Shown one piece after another: positions 25,683 through 34,916 of a stretch of DNA of 64,000 nt. Numbering within the stretch: the stretch's first letter is position 1; every line of letters starts with the position of its first letter. A model generated the notes under the pieces. The model was not told the origin of the DNA, ran no database searches, and was given only the letters and a program-made list of their open reading frames with translations. Location of the stretch: positions 16,082-80,081 of the forward strand of contig JANQNY010000069.1 in assembly GCA_028279345.1 (NCBI GenBank), in the 5' to 3' direction. Made by a program: the position numbers and the translations under genes. The DNA comes from Geminicoccaceae bacterium. GTDB taxonomy: Bacteria; Pseudomonadota; Alphaproteobacteria; Geminicoccales; Geminicoccaceae.

Positions 25683-26377
25683 TGCCCGCCGTGCATCCCG
25701 CCTCGGGTGAGCGGCGCGAGGCGGGCGGTTGCGCCGACCATGCACGGCACGAGTGCGGCATCTGCTGGTGGGTCTACGATCCGGCGGTCGGCGACGCGCG
25801 CGGCCAGGTGCCGGCGGGCGTGGCGTTCGCCGACGTGCCCGCCCACTGGCGTTGCCCGGAGTGCGATGCCGAGCCGGCCAAGTTCCTCGCCATCGGCCTG
25901 AGGGACCGCATGGGCGACGCGCCAGCGCCGCCCACGGCCAACGAGCCGCCCGGCGATCTGACCGCGCGCCTCGTCGAAGCCTACCGAGCGCGCGACCATG
26001 AGCTGCGCGGCCTCCCTGTGCATCACCCGATGCTGGATGTCGAAGCGGTCGGATTCCAACGCGTCGGCGACGCCGTCATCGGCATTGTCATCACGCCCTG
26101 GTGCATGAACCTCGTGCGGATCAGCGCGGACGCTGCCGGGCACGCGGAGGGTGAGGCTCACGAGTATGCGCTGCCGGCGGGCACCGTCCTGTTTCACTCA
26201 GGCGACCTGCCGGGCTTCGGCGCGCTGGAGCAGGCTTCGCTGTTTTCACCGATGGCGGAGTTCGCCGATCAGGCGGCAGCGCGGGCGGTCGCCGAGGAGG
26301 CGCTTCGCCTCGTCCTCACACCCGTCACCACGTCACGGCGCGAGCTGCTGACCGGGGGCAGCGCCGGTGTACGCTGA
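25682..26377 (+). CDS. hupJ: Fused rubredoxin (HupI) and HupJ/HybE chaperone
   Basis: The 231-residue product joins two functions that rhizobia usually encode as separate genes. Residues 20-70 are a rubredoxin domain with four iron-ligand cysteines (CGIC at 25-28, CPEC at 58-61). Residues from about 90 form the HupJ/HybE domain (GVRIS-like ITPWCMNLVRISADAAG; PAGTVLFHSGDLPGFGALEQASLFSPM). HupI is thought to protect or reduce clusters of the small subunit under air, and HybE-type proteins escort it. The ATG lies in the hupH stop (TGATG). The joint is direct, with no frameshift sign. Confidence 0.88.
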   Translation: MPAVHPASGERREAGGCADHARHECGICWWVYDPAVGDARGQVPAGVAFADVPAHWRCPECDAEPAKFLAIGLRDRMGDAPAPPTANEPPGDLTARLVEAYRARDHELRGLPVHHPMLDVEAVGFQRVGDAVIGIVITPWCMNLVRISADAAGHAEGEAHEYALPAGTVLFHSGDLPGFGALEQASLFSPMAEFADQAAARAVAEEALRLVLTPVTTSRRELLTGGSAGVR

Positions 26378-27245
26378 GGCTGGGCACGTTCGACTGAAAC
26401 CCGGCGCGCGAGGCTGGATCGTCGACTATGCGCGACCGCAATGGTCGGGCCTGCTGGTCGGCCAGCCACTCTCAGAGGCCGAGCTTCGCGTCGGCCGCGT
26501 GCACGGGCTTTGCGGCATGGCGCATCGTATCGCGCTCACGCGTGCCGCGGAGGGCGGCGCACCCATCGCCCCGGAGCGCGCGGCGGCCAGGGAACTTCTG
26601 CTGCGCGTCGAGCAGGTGGAGGCCATGGCGCGGCGGGCAGCGCTGGAGTTCACGACGGCTCTGCGACTGCCGCCTGCGCCCGGCATGGCCGCCCCAGTGC
26701 TGAAGGCGGCGGGCCGTGCGCGCGCCGCCCTCGGGCTCTCTTCCGCACTTGGCCCGCTCGCTCCCGCTGCCACGCTCGGATCGGCGTTCGCCGACCTCAG
26801 GGAGGCGTTCGCCCAAGCGGTGGAGTGTTGCCCGAAGCTCCCACGCGACCGGCTCAGGGTCTTCCGGCCAAGCTTGGTGATGCTGGTAACGCAGGCGTGG
26901 GCAGCGCCGGCAAAGCTGCTGGGCGAGCTTACCACCGCGATCGCCGAGCTCGTGCCCGCCGTCGGCGCGGCGGCGGCCGAGCCGGAACTCGTCGAGGGTC
27001 GCGGCAGGGGTATCGCTGCGACGCACCGGGGCCTGCTCACCTACGACGTGACGGTCGTCTCAGGCCGCGTCGAGCGTGCCGGTTCGACGACGCCGACTGA
27101 CCTTCGGTTTGGCGGGGAAGGGACCGCACGCCATATCCTAGCCGATCTCGACCGGCAAGTCGTCGCCGAGGGCAGCCTCACGATCGCGATGTGTGCGCTC
27201 GATCCCTGCGTCCCCTGGTCGGTCGAGGAGCACGTCGATGCATGA
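26367..27245 (+). CDS. hupK: HupK, HupL-like assembly scaffold
   Basis: The 292-residue protein is a degenerate relative of the large subunit. Its first motif reads RVHGLCGMAH in place of RICGVC, and the C-terminus ends ALDPCVPW, echoing the DPCxxC motif with a single cysteine. HupK is proposed to act as a scaffold for cofactor assembly together with HypC/HypD. GTG start inside the hupJ end; the stop overlaps hypA by eight bases. Confidence 0.88.
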   Translation: MYAEAGHVRLKPGARGWIVDYARPQWSGLLVGQPLSEAELRVGRVHGLCGMAHRIALTRAAEGGAPIAPERAAARELLLRVEQVEAMARRAALEFTTALRLPPAPGMAAPVLKAAGRARAALGLSSALGPLAPAATLGSAFADLREAFAQAVECCPKLPRDRLRVFRPSLVMLVTQAWAAPAKLLGELTTAIAELVPAVGAAAAEPELVEGRGRGIAATHRGLLTYDVTVVSGRVERAGSTTPTDLRFGGEGTARHILADLDRQVVAEGSLTIAMCALDPCVPWSVEEHVDA

Positions 27246-27579
27246 GATGGCACTCGGTCAGGGGCTCGTCGACGCGCTGGTCGAGCAAAGCCGCGTCCAC
27301 GGGTTCGCCGAGGTCCGGGCGGTGAAGCTGGCGGTCGGCGCGCTCGGGCACGTCGAGCCCGACGCTCTGGCGTTCTGCTTCGATGTCGTCAGCGCCGGTA
27401 CGCTCGCGGAAGGCGCGGTGCTGGAGATCGAGAGGCCGGAGGGCACAGCCCACTGCATGGGGTGCGGAAGCGACGTGACGATCATGAGCCGCGTCGATCC
27501 GTGCCCGCTGTGCGGCGGCTTTCGGCTGATGATCACCGGCGGCGAAGACATGAAGATCAGGGAGTTGGAGGTCCGATAA
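27238..27579 (+). CDS. hypA: Hydrogenase nickel-insertion protein HypA
   Basis: The 113-residue protein begins MHEM, whose His2 is a nickel ligand, and carries the zinc site CMGCG and CPLCG. HypA works with HypB to deliver nickel to the large subunit. The ATG was placed inside the end of hupK; the frame is open further up but the MHE start is decisive. Confidence 0.93.
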   Translation: MHEMALGQGLVDALVEQSRVHGFAEVRAVKLAVGALGHVEPDALAFCFDVVSAGTLAEGAVLEIERPEGTAHCMGCGSDVTIMSRVDPCPLCGGFRLMITGGEDMKIRELEVR

Positions 27580-28349
27580 TGTGCGGGTCCTGCGGTTGCG
27601 GCTCGGAGAGCCAACTCACCACAGCGAGTGGGCACAGCCATAGTCATCCTCACGCGCACGGCGAACACGACCACGGCGCGGCCGCCCGCGTCCTGTCCCT
27701 CGAGCTCGATCTGCTGGCGAAAAACAACGCCATCGCGGCAGCCAACCGGACACGCCTACAGGCGCAAGGAACGCTGGCCTTGAACCTCATGTCGAGCCCA
27801 GGCGCCGGCAAGACGACGCTGCTCGTCGCCACGGTCGAGGCCCTCGCCGACCGCTTGCCGATCGCCGTCGTCGAAGGCGACCAGGCAACCGACAACGACG
27901 CTCTGCGCATTCGCGCCACAGGCGCGCCGGCCATCCAGGTCAACACCGGCAAGGGCTGCCATCTCGACGCGGGCATGATCGCCCATGCGCTCGATCACGG
28001 CATCGCGCCCGAAAGCGGCATCCTGTTCATCGAGAATGTCGGCAACCTTGTCTGCCCCGCCGGCTTCGACCTCGGCGAGGCGAAGAAGGTCGTCGTCGTG
28101 TCGGTGACCGAAGGGGAGGACAAGCCGCTCAAATACCCGGACATGTTCGCGGTCGCCGACCTCGTGCTGGTGAGCAAGCGCGATCTGCTCCCGCACCTCC
28201 GGTTCGACATGGACGCGCTCGTGGCCAATGCGCGGCGCGCCCGCCCCACGGTCGAGATCTTGACCGTCAGTGGGGAGACCGGTGCCGGGATGGACGTCTG
28301 GCTCGCTTGGATCGAGCGCACGCGCGCGCAACTGCCAGACGCCGCTTGA
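27579..28349 (+). CDS. hypB: Hydrogenase nickel-insertion GTPase HypB
   Basis: The 256-residue protein has an N-terminal CGSCGC nickel motif and a short histidine-rich tract ([14 protein letters not shown]) that can store nickel. The GTPase domain follows, with Walker [34 protein letters not shown] and SKRD (base specificity). It uses GTP hydrolysis to drive nickel transfer with HypA. Its ATG overlaps the hypA stop (TAATG). Confidence 0.95.
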   Translation: MCGSCGCGSESQLTTASGHSHSHPHAHGEHDHGAAARVLSLELDLLAKNNAIAAANRTRLQAQGTLALNLMSSPGAGKTTLLVATVEALADRLPIAVVEGDQATDNDALRIRATGAPAIQVNTGKGCHLDAGMIAHALDHGIAPESGILFIENVGNLVCPAGFDLGEAKKVVVVSVTEGEDKPLKYPDMFAVADLVLVSKRDLLPHLRFDMDALVANARRARPTVEILTVSGETGAGMDVWLAWIERTRAQLPDAA

Positions 28350-28352
28350 GCG

Positions 28353-30614
28353 ATGGACGCGCTCCGCTCGCATGAGCCAGCGGCCGTTACTGCGCGCCTT
28401 CGCGTGCGGGTTCGCGGGCTCGTCCAAGGCGTCGGCTTCAGGCCACGGGTCTACACGCTGGCCCAAAGGCACGCGCTCACCGGCTGGGTCCGAAACGACG
28501 GCGAGGGCGTATTGCTGGAGGTCGAAGGTAGAGCCACGCGGGCCTTCCTCGCCGACCTCGCCCATGCTCCACCGCCGCTCGCGCGGATCGATGCCATCGA
28601 GCACGATCCGATCCCGACGCAAGGCGAGCAGGCCTTCCGGATCGACCCGAGCAGCGCCGGGGCGGCTACGACGCGCATCGGCCCTGACACGGTTGTGTGC
28701 GACGGCTGCCTCGAAGAGCTGTTCGATCCGACGGACCGTCGCTGGCGCTACCCGTTCCTCAACTGCACCCATTGCGGGCCGCGCTACACGATCACGCGAG
28801 GCCTGCCCTATGACCGCCCGCGCACGGCGATGGCCCCCTTCTCGATGTGCGAAGCGTGCGCGCGCGAATATGCCGATCCGCTGGACCGCCGCTTTCACGC
28901 GCAACCCACGGCGTGCCCGGACTGCGGCCCACAGCTCTCCGTGCCGATCGAGACCGTCGTCACTGCGCTCGCCGCAGGCGCCATCGTGGCCATCAAGGGC
29001 CTAGGTGGATATCAGCTCGCCTGCGACGCCCGCGACAGCAGCGTCGTGGAACGTCTGCGCCGCCGTAAGCACCGAGACGCGAAGCCCTTTGCGGTGATGG
29101 TGGCGAGCTTGGCGGCAGCGTCCCGGATCGCGCATGTCGACGACCAGGCGGCGGCCCTCCTCGCCGCGCGCGAGCGGCCCATCGTGCTGCTGCCGCGCCG
29201 CGAGGACAGCGGCCTCAGCGACGCCCTGGCACCCGGCCTCGACACCGTAGGTGTCATGCTTCCAGCAGCGCCGCTGCACTACCTGCTCTTCCACGAAGTC
29301 GCAGGGCGACCCTCGGGCACGGCCTGGCTCGATGCGCCTCCCGATGTGGCCTGGGTGATGACCAGTGCGAACCCCGCCGGGCAGCCGCTCGTGATCGACG
29401 ACGACGAGGCGCGCGCGTCGCTGGGCGGCATTGCCGACCTCATCGTGAGCCACGACCGCGGAGTCCTCGTCCGCAATGATGACAGCGTGGTGCAGGCCGA
29501 CCGCCGCGGACCCGTCTTCGTGCGTCGCGCGCGCGGCTACGTGCCCACGCCGATCCACCTCGACCGCGACCGTCCTCCGGTGCTGGCGCTCGGCGGCTAC
29601 CTCAAAACCACCATCTGCGTCACCCGCGGCCGCGAGGCGTACCTCTCGCAACACGTCGGTGATCTAGACGACCACGCCACAAGACGGTTTCACGACGAGG
29701 TTCGAGAGCACCTGCTGGCTCTCGTCCAGAGCACACCCATAGCGGTCGCGCATGATCTGCATCCCGACTTCCCTTCGACCCGCGCGGCGCGGTCGGTGGG
29801 CCTGCCGACAGTCGCCGTGCAGCACCACCACGCGCATCTGGCCGCCGTAGCGGCGGAACATCGGCATACGGGCCCGCTCTTGGGTCTGGCGCTGGACGGG
29901 GTCGGCTACGGCCCGGACGGCACGATCTGGGGCGGGGAGCTGCTCGACATCGACGGTGCCCGCTACGAGCGGCTCGCGCGGTTGGCGCCGCTCCGGCAGC
30001 CCGGAGGCGACCGCGCCGCCTTGGAGCCTTGGCGCATGGCCGCGGCGGCGCTGTGGGCGCTCGGGCGCGGCGAGGAGATCGAATCGCGCTTCCCCGCAGA
30101 ACGAAGCGCGCCCGCGATCGCCAGCGTGATCGAGCGCCGGCTCAACACACCTGAGACGTCGAGCCTGGGCCGGATGTTCGACGCCGCCGCAGCGCTGCTC
30201 GGCGTCGCGACGACCAGCGCCTACGAGGGCGAGGCGGCGATGCGCCTCGAAGCCCTGGTTCGCCGGCCGGTGACATCGGAGGCGTTCGGCTTCACGCCTG
30301 AAGGAGAGCTCGATCTCCGTCCGCTGTTCGAACGGCTCGCGGGAGTGGACGCGCAGACCGGCGCCGAGCTGTTCCACGGCACGCTGATCCATGCCCTAGC
30401 CGGGTGGCTCGAGGACCACGCGCACGGTCGCGGCCGCTCGACCGTGGCGCTCGGCGGCGGCTGCCTCCTGAACCGGGTGCTCCGCCAGGGGCTCGTCGAA
30501 ACCCTCGAGGCAAGCGGACTGACCGTGCTCACGCCTCGACTTGCGCCCCCCGGCGATGGCGGCCTCAGCCTCGGTCAAGCCTGGGTCGCCGCACACACCG
30601 TCGAAGGGAGTTGA
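28353..30614 (+). CDS. hypF: Carbamoyltransferase HypF
   Basis: The 753-residue protein makes the cyanide precursor for the active site: it adenylates carbamoyl phosphate and passes the carbamoyl group to HypE. Domains in order: acylphosphatase (VRGLVQGVGFRP, near residue 22), two zinc fingers (CDGCLEE to CTHCGP; CEACARE to CPDCGP), a YrdC-like domain (KGLGGYQLACDA), and a Kae1-like domain (VQHHHAHLAAVAAEH; GGGCLLNRVL). Length is normal for the family. Confidence 0.95.
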   Translation: MDALRSHEPAAVTARLRVRVRGLVQGVGFRPRVYTLAQRHALTGWVRNDGEGVLLEVEGRATRAFLADLAHAPPPLARIDAIEHDPIPTQGEQAFRIDPSSAGAATTRIGPDTVVCDGCLEELFDPTDRRWRYPFLNCTHCGPRYTITRGLPYDRPRTAMAPFSMCEACAREYADPLDRRFHAQPTACPDCGPQLSVPIETVVTALAAGAIVAIKGLGGYQLACDARDSSVVERLRRRKHRDAKPFAVMVASLAAASRIAHVDDQAAALLAARERPIVLLPRREDSGLSDALAPGLDTVGVMLPAAPLHYLLFHEVAGRPSGTAWLDAPPDVAWVMTSANPAGQPLVIDDDEARASLGGIADLIVSHDRGVLVRNDDSVVQADRRGPVFVRRARGYVPTPIHLDRDRPPVLALGGYLKTTICVTRGREAYLSQHVGDLDDHATRRFHDEVREHLLALVQSTPIAVAHDLHPDFPSTRAARSVGLPTVAVQHHHAHLAAVAAEHRHTGPLLGLALDGVGYGPDGTIWGGELLDIDGARYERLARLAPLRQPGGDRAALEPWRMAAAALWALGRGEEIESRFPAERSAPAIASVIERRLNTPETSSLGRMFDAAAALLGVATTSAYEGEAAMRLEALVRRPVTSEAFGFTPEGELDLRPLFERLAGVDAQTGAELFHGTLIHALAGWLEDHAHGRGRSTVALGGGCLLNRVLRQGLVETLEASGLTVLTPRLAPPGDGGLSLGQAWVAAHTVEGS

Positions 30615-30617
30615 TCG

Positions 30618-30863
30618 ATGTGTCTCGCGGTTCCGGCGCAGGTGACGAGGCTGATCGACGACGAGTGGTGCGTCGTGGACCTCGGCGGCGTGCGGAAGGA
30701 GGTCTCGACGGCACTCGTCGAGGACGTCCGCGAGGGCGAGTACCTCATCATCCACGTCGGCTACGCGCTCGGGCGCATCGACACGGCCGAGGCCGAGCAG
30801 ACGCTGGCGATGCTCGAGCTACAGGCGGAGGCGCGTCAGGAACTCGAAGAGCATGCGCCATGA
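30618..30863 (+). CDS. hypC: Hydrogenase maturation chaperone HypC
   Basis: The 81-residue product begins MCLAVP and has the small barrel ending EYLIIHVGYALGRID. It carries the Fe(CN)2CO unit with HypD and hands it to the HupL precursor through Cys2. It is the second HypC-family gene in the operon, after hupF, and is shorter. Confidence 0.94.
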   Translation: MCLAVPAQVTRLIDDEWCVVDLGGVRKEVSTALVEDVREGEYLIIHVGYALGRIDTAEAEQTLAMLELQAEARQELEEHAP

Positions 30864-31996
30864 AGTATGTCGACGAGTTCCGGGACGGACGCCTCGCCAA
30901 AGCGGTCCGTGCGCAGCTGCATGCGGAAGCCGACCCCGGTCGCTCCTACCGGCTCATGGAGTTCTGCGGCGGCCATACGCACGCCATCTTCCGCTACGGC
31001 GTCCAGGATTTGCTGCCCGCCTCGGTCGAGATGGTGCACGGGCCCGGCTGTCCGGTCTGCGTCCTTCCGGTCAGTCGGCTCGACATGGCGATCGAGATCG
31101 CGGAGCGCACCGAGGTCATCCTCTGCTCCTACGGCGATATGCTGCGCGTACCCGGCTCGAAGCGGCGGTCGCTCCTGAAGGCCAAGGCCGACGGCGCGGA
31201 TGTCCGGATGGTCTATTCCGCCGCCGATGCGCTCGCACTCGCGCGCGCCAACCCCGACCGTGAGGTCGTCTTCTTCGCCATCGGCTTCGAGACGACGACG
31301 CCGCCCACGGCCGTCGCGTTGAAGCGCGCGGTCGACGAGGGCCTCACCAACTTCAGCGTCTTCTGCAACCACGTGCTCACGCCCGCCGCCATCGCCTCGA
31401 TCCTCGAGAGCCCGGAGGTGCGCGAGATCGGCACGGTCGGCATCGACGGCTTTCTTGGGCCCGCGCATGTGAGCGTCGTGATCGGCTCGGAACCTTACGA
31501 GTTCTTCGCCGAGGAGTACGCCAAGCCGGTGGTCATCGCCGGCTTCGAGCCGCTCGATGTGCTGCAGTCGATCCTCATGCTGGTCCGCCAGCTCAACGAG
31601 GGACGCGCCTCTGTCGAGAATCAATACACCCGCGCCGTGACACGTGAGGGCAACCTTCGCGCGCAAGCGCTGGTGGCCGAGCTGTTCGAACTCAGGAAGG
31701 ACTTCGAATGGCGAGGTCTTGGCCGGGTCGCCTACAGTGCCCTACGCATCAAGGAGCACTTCGCCGCATTTGACGCCGAGGCGAAGTTCGCGCCCGCCGA
31801 GCGCAAGGCACGCGAGAACCGCGAGTGCAAGTGCCCGCAGATCCTCCGCGGCGCCGCCAAGCCCCACGACTGCAAGCTCTTCGGCACCGTGTGCGTGCCC
31901 GAGAACCCGATCGGCTCGTGCATGGTCTCCGCGGAAGGAGCTTGCGCCGCCTATTGGACCTATCGCCGGCACGAGACGATGCGCCGGATCGCATGA
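30860..31996 (+). CDS. hypD: Hydrogenase maturation protein HypD
   Basis: The 378-residue scaffold on which the iron centre receives its cyanide and CO ligands. Visible landmarks are FCGGHTHAIF, HGPGCPVCVLP, IGFETTTPPTA, and the C-terminal [4Fe-4S] region CKCPQILRG to CKLFGTVCVPENPIGSCMVS. The ATG overlaps the hypC stop (ATGA), matching their physical partnership. Confidence 0.95.
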   Translation: MKYVDEFRDGRLAKAVRAQLHAEADPGRSYRLMEFCGGHTHAIFRYGVQDLLPASVEMVHGPGCPVCVLPVSRLDMAIEIAERTEVILCSYGDMLRVPGSKRRSLLKAKADGADVRMVYSAADALALARANPDREVVFFAIGFETTTPPTAVALKRAVDEGLTNFSVFCNHVLTPAAIASILESPEVREIGTVGIDGFLGPAHVSVVIGSEPYEFFAEEYAKPVVIAGFEPLDVLQSILMLVRQLNEGRASVENQYTRAVTREGNLRAQALVAELFELRKDFEWRGLGRVAYSALRIKEHFAAFDAEAKFAPAERKARENRECKCPQILRGAAKPHDCKLFGTVCVPENPIGSCMVSAEGACAAYWTYRRHETMRRIA

Positions 31997-33024
31997 GCAG
32001 CGCCGTTTTCGATTTCGGGGCCGAACGGGTCGAGCTGGCCCACGGTGCGGGTGGCCGCTCGATGGCGGACCTCATCGACGGGCTGTTCAAGCGTCATCTC
32101 GCCAACGCGTGGCTCGACCGCGGCGAGGACAGCGCGGTTCTCGACCGCCCGCGCGGGCGGATCGCCGTCACGACCGACAGCTACGTGATCAGCCCGTTCG
32201 TCTTTCCGGGCGGCGACATCGGCTCGCTCGCCGTCCACGGCACGATCAACGACCTGGCGATGGTCGGCGCACGACCCAGGGCGCTCACGGCGGGCTTCAT
32301 CCTCGAGGAGGGCTTGGCACTCACCGACCTCGACCGCATCGCTGCGTCGATGGCGGCGGCGGCGGTTGGCGCCGGCGTCGCTGTGGTCAGCGGCGACACG
32401 AAGGTGGTCGAACGCGGCAAAGGGGACGGCCTCTTCATCACGACCACCGGCTTGGGCGAGATCGCCCCCGGCGTCGAGCTGGCGATCGACCGTATCGCCG
32501 TCGGTGATGCCGTCATCGTCAGCGGCACGCTCGGCGACCACGGCGTCGCCGTCATGTCCAGGCGTGCGGGGATCGCCTTCGAGACCGAGATCCTCTCGGA
32601 CAGCGCCCCGCTCCACGACCTGGTGGCGACGATGCTGGAGGCTGTCCCCGACCTCCGAGCCTTGCGCGACCCCACCCGCGGCGGCGTGGCCGCGACGTTG
32701 AACGAAATCGCAGCCGCACGCGGCATCGCCATCGAGCTTCAGGCCGATCGGCTACCCGTCCGCGAGGGCGTCAAAGGCGCCTGCGAGCTGCTCGGTCTCG
32801 ACCCGCTCTACGTCGCGAATGAAGGTAAGCTCGTCGCCTTCTGCCCGCCCGACGCGGCGGATGTGCTCGTCGCCGCCATGCGTGCGCATCCGCTCGGTCG
32901 CGACGCCTGCGTTATGGGCAGCGTGATGGACGGTCCTCCGGGGCTCGTCGAGCTGGAGACGGGCTTCGGCGGACGCAGGGTCGTCGACTGGCTCGCGGGT
33001 GATCAGCTACCGCGCATCTGCTGA
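31993..33024 (+). CDS. hypE: Carbamoyl dehydratase HypE
   Basis: The 343-residue PurM-like enzyme turns the carbamoyl group on its C-terminal cysteine into thiocyanate at ATP cost. The essential C-terminus is intact (QLPRIC). Other landmarks are ELAHGAGGRSM, TTDSYVISPFVFPGGDIG, VSGDTKVVERG and RDPTRGGVA. It overlaps hypD by four bases. Confidence 0.95.
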   Translation: MSSAVFDFGAERVELAHGAGGRSMADLIDGLFKRHLANAWLDRGEDSAVLDRPRGRIAVTTDSYVISPFVFPGGDIGSLAVHGTINDLAMVGARPRALTAGFILEEGLALTDLDRIAASMAAAAVGAGVAVVSGDTKVVERGKGDGLFITTTGLGEIAPGVELAIDRIAVGDAVIVSGTLGDHGVAVMSRRAGIAFETEILSDSAPLHDLVATMLEAVPDLRALRDPTRGGVAATLNEIAAARGIAIELQADRLPVREGVKGACELLGLDPLYVANEGKLVAFCPPDAADVLVAAMRAHPLGRDACVMGSVMDGPPGLVELETGFGGRRVVDWLAGDQLPRIC

Positions 33025-33032
33025 GCGGACGG

Positions 33033-34757
33033 ATGCGCATCCTCCTCCTCACCCGCAGCTTCAACAGCCTCACCCAACGGCTGTTCGTCGAACTCGAAGC
33101 CCTGGGCCATGAGCTTTCGGTCGAGTTCGACGTCAACGCACCGGTGATGGAGGAGGCCGTCGAGCTGTTCGACCCGCGTCTCGTCCTGTGCCCCTATCTC
33201 ACACGGCGCTTGCCGGAGACGATCTGGCGACGCGTGCCGACGTTGATCGTCCATCCGGGCATCGTCGGCGATCGTGGGCCATCGGCGCTCGACTGGGCGA
33301 TCATGGAGGGCGTGGACGAGTGGGGCGTGACGCTGCTCCAGGCCGACGCCGAGCTGGATGCCGGAGACATCTGGGCGGAACGCCGCTTTCCCATGCGCAC
33401 CGCTTCGAAGAGCAGTCTCTATCGTGAGGAGGTCACCGAAGCCGCAGTTGCCTGCGTCCTCGAAACGGTGACGCAGGTCGCGGCCGGCGGCGTCGAGCCG
33501 GTGCCGCTGGCCCGACATCCGCGCGCGGACGGCCGGCTTCGCCCACGGATGACACAATCCGACCGCGCCATCGATTGGCAGCGCGATCCGACGTCGACCG
33601 TCGTCACGAGGATCAACGCCGCCGACGGCCAGCCCGGCGTGCGTACGCGCCTCGCGGGGCGCCAGCTCTACGCCTACGACGCTCGTCTCGAGGATCGGCT
33701 GGGCGGGCCGCCCGGCGCGCTGCTGGCGCGACGGCATGAGGCGGTGTGCGTCGGCACCATCGACGGCGCGCTGTGGCTTGGCCAGCTGCGCGCGGTCCCC
33801 GCCGACGAAGGTGAGCCGACGGTCAAGCTGCCGGCGACCGCCGTGCTCGCCGACGTCGTCACCGATCTGCCTGCCTCGCCACTGCCGCTGAGGGCCACGA
33901 CCGCGCGCACCTGGCAGGATATCCGTTACCGCGAGGCGGATGGCATCGGTTGGCTGCGCTTCGACTTTGCGGGCGGCGGCATGAGCACCGCTCAGTGTCG
34001 TCGGCTGCTACGCGCCTTGAACCACGCCCGCAAGCAACCCTGTCGGGTGCTCGTCCTCGAAGGCGGTCGCGCGTTCTGGTCGAACGGCATGCACCTCCCC
34101 ATCATCGAGACGGCCGCCAGCCCGGCGGAGGCGAGCTGGTCCAACATCAACGCGCTCGACGATCTGGCAACTGCCCTCGTCGAGACGACCGACAAGCTCG
34201 TCATCGCCGCGCTGCGGGGCAATGCCGGCGCCGGCGGGGTGTTCCTCGCGCTCGCCGCCGATCGGGTGCTCGCCCGCCGATCGGTCGTGCTGAACCCACA
34301 CTACAAGAACATGGGGAACCTCTACGGCTCGGAACTCTGGACCTACACCCTGCCGCGACGGATGTCGGCGGCTGAGCGAGAGGCGCTGATGGCGCGGCGC
34401 ACGCCCATGGGCGCAGCGGAAGCCCTGCGGCTCGGTCTGGTCGACGAGCTGCTTGCTACCGATCGTCGTAAAGCTGCGAGGGAGGTCCACGCCTACGCGC
34501 TAGCGCTCGCGCAGGACCCGCACCTCAAGGCGCTTTTGGCGGCGAAGGCGGCGGCTCGATGCTCGGACGAGGCGGTGCAGCCGCTCGCCGCCTATCGCGA
34601 CCTAGAGCTCGAGCGGATGCACAAGGCGTTCTTCGGCTTCGACTCGAGCTATCACGTCGCCCGCCACCGCTTCGTGCACAAGATCCCCGCCGCCCGCACA
34701 CCGCTGCATTTGGCCCGACACCGGCAGACCACAAAGGCACGACAAGCCCGACCCTGA
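33033..34757 (+). CDS. hypX: HypX, CO-ligand synthesis protein
   Basis: The 574-residue protein has two parts. The first 270 residues or so resemble formyl-tetrahydrofolate-using transferases (HPGIVGDRGPSALDWAI). The rest is a crotonase (enoyl-CoA hydratase) fold (EGGRAFWSNGMH; GNAGAGGVFLALAADRVLAR). HypX (also HoxX) is known from Ralstonia-type systems to turn the formyl group into CO for the hydrogenase iron under oxygen. It ends the operon. Its presence says this hydrogenase is assembled aerobically. Confidence 0.92.
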   Translation: MRILLLTRSFNSLTQRLFVELEALGHELSVEFDVNAPVMEEAVELFDPRLVLCPYLTRRLPETIWRRVPTLIVHPGIVGDRGPSALDWAIMEGVDEWGVTLLQADAELDAGDIWAERRFPMRTASKSSLYREEVTEAAVACVLETVTQVAAGGVEPVPLARHPRADGRLRPRMTQSDRAIDWQRDPTSTVVTRINAADGQPGVRTRLAGRQLYAYDARLEDRLGGPPGALLARRHEAVCVGTIDGALWLGQLRAVPADEGEPTVKLPATAVLADVVTDLPASPLPLRATTARTWQDIRYREADGIGWLRFDFAGGGMSTAQCRRLLRALNHARKQPCRVLVLEGGRAFWSNGMHLPIIETAASPAEASWSNINALDDLATALVETTDKLVIAALRGNAGAGGVFLALAADRVLARRSVVLNPHYKNMGNLYGSELWTYTLPRRMSAAEREALMARRTPMGAAEALRLGLVDELLATDRRKAAREVHAYALALAQDPHLKALLAAKAAARCSDEAVQPLAAYRDLELERMHKAFFGFDSSYHVARHRFVHKIPAARTPLHLARHRQTTKARQARP

Positions 34758-34916
34758 CATCTCGGAACAGCTCACGTCCTACTCGTCCTGGCCGCGCAGC
34801 TCTTGTTCGTCCTCTCGGCGCGCCAAGACGTCAGTCGTGATCCTCCCAATCGGCTTGACGTGGTTCGGCCGCTACGGCCGGATGGAGGCGGTCGACCTGA
34901 GAGGACACCTGGTCCC

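Noticed and set aside
32912..33136. Small ORFs opposite hypE/hypX
   Set aside because: High-GC shadows on the antisense strand of clear genes, as throughout the hyp region.
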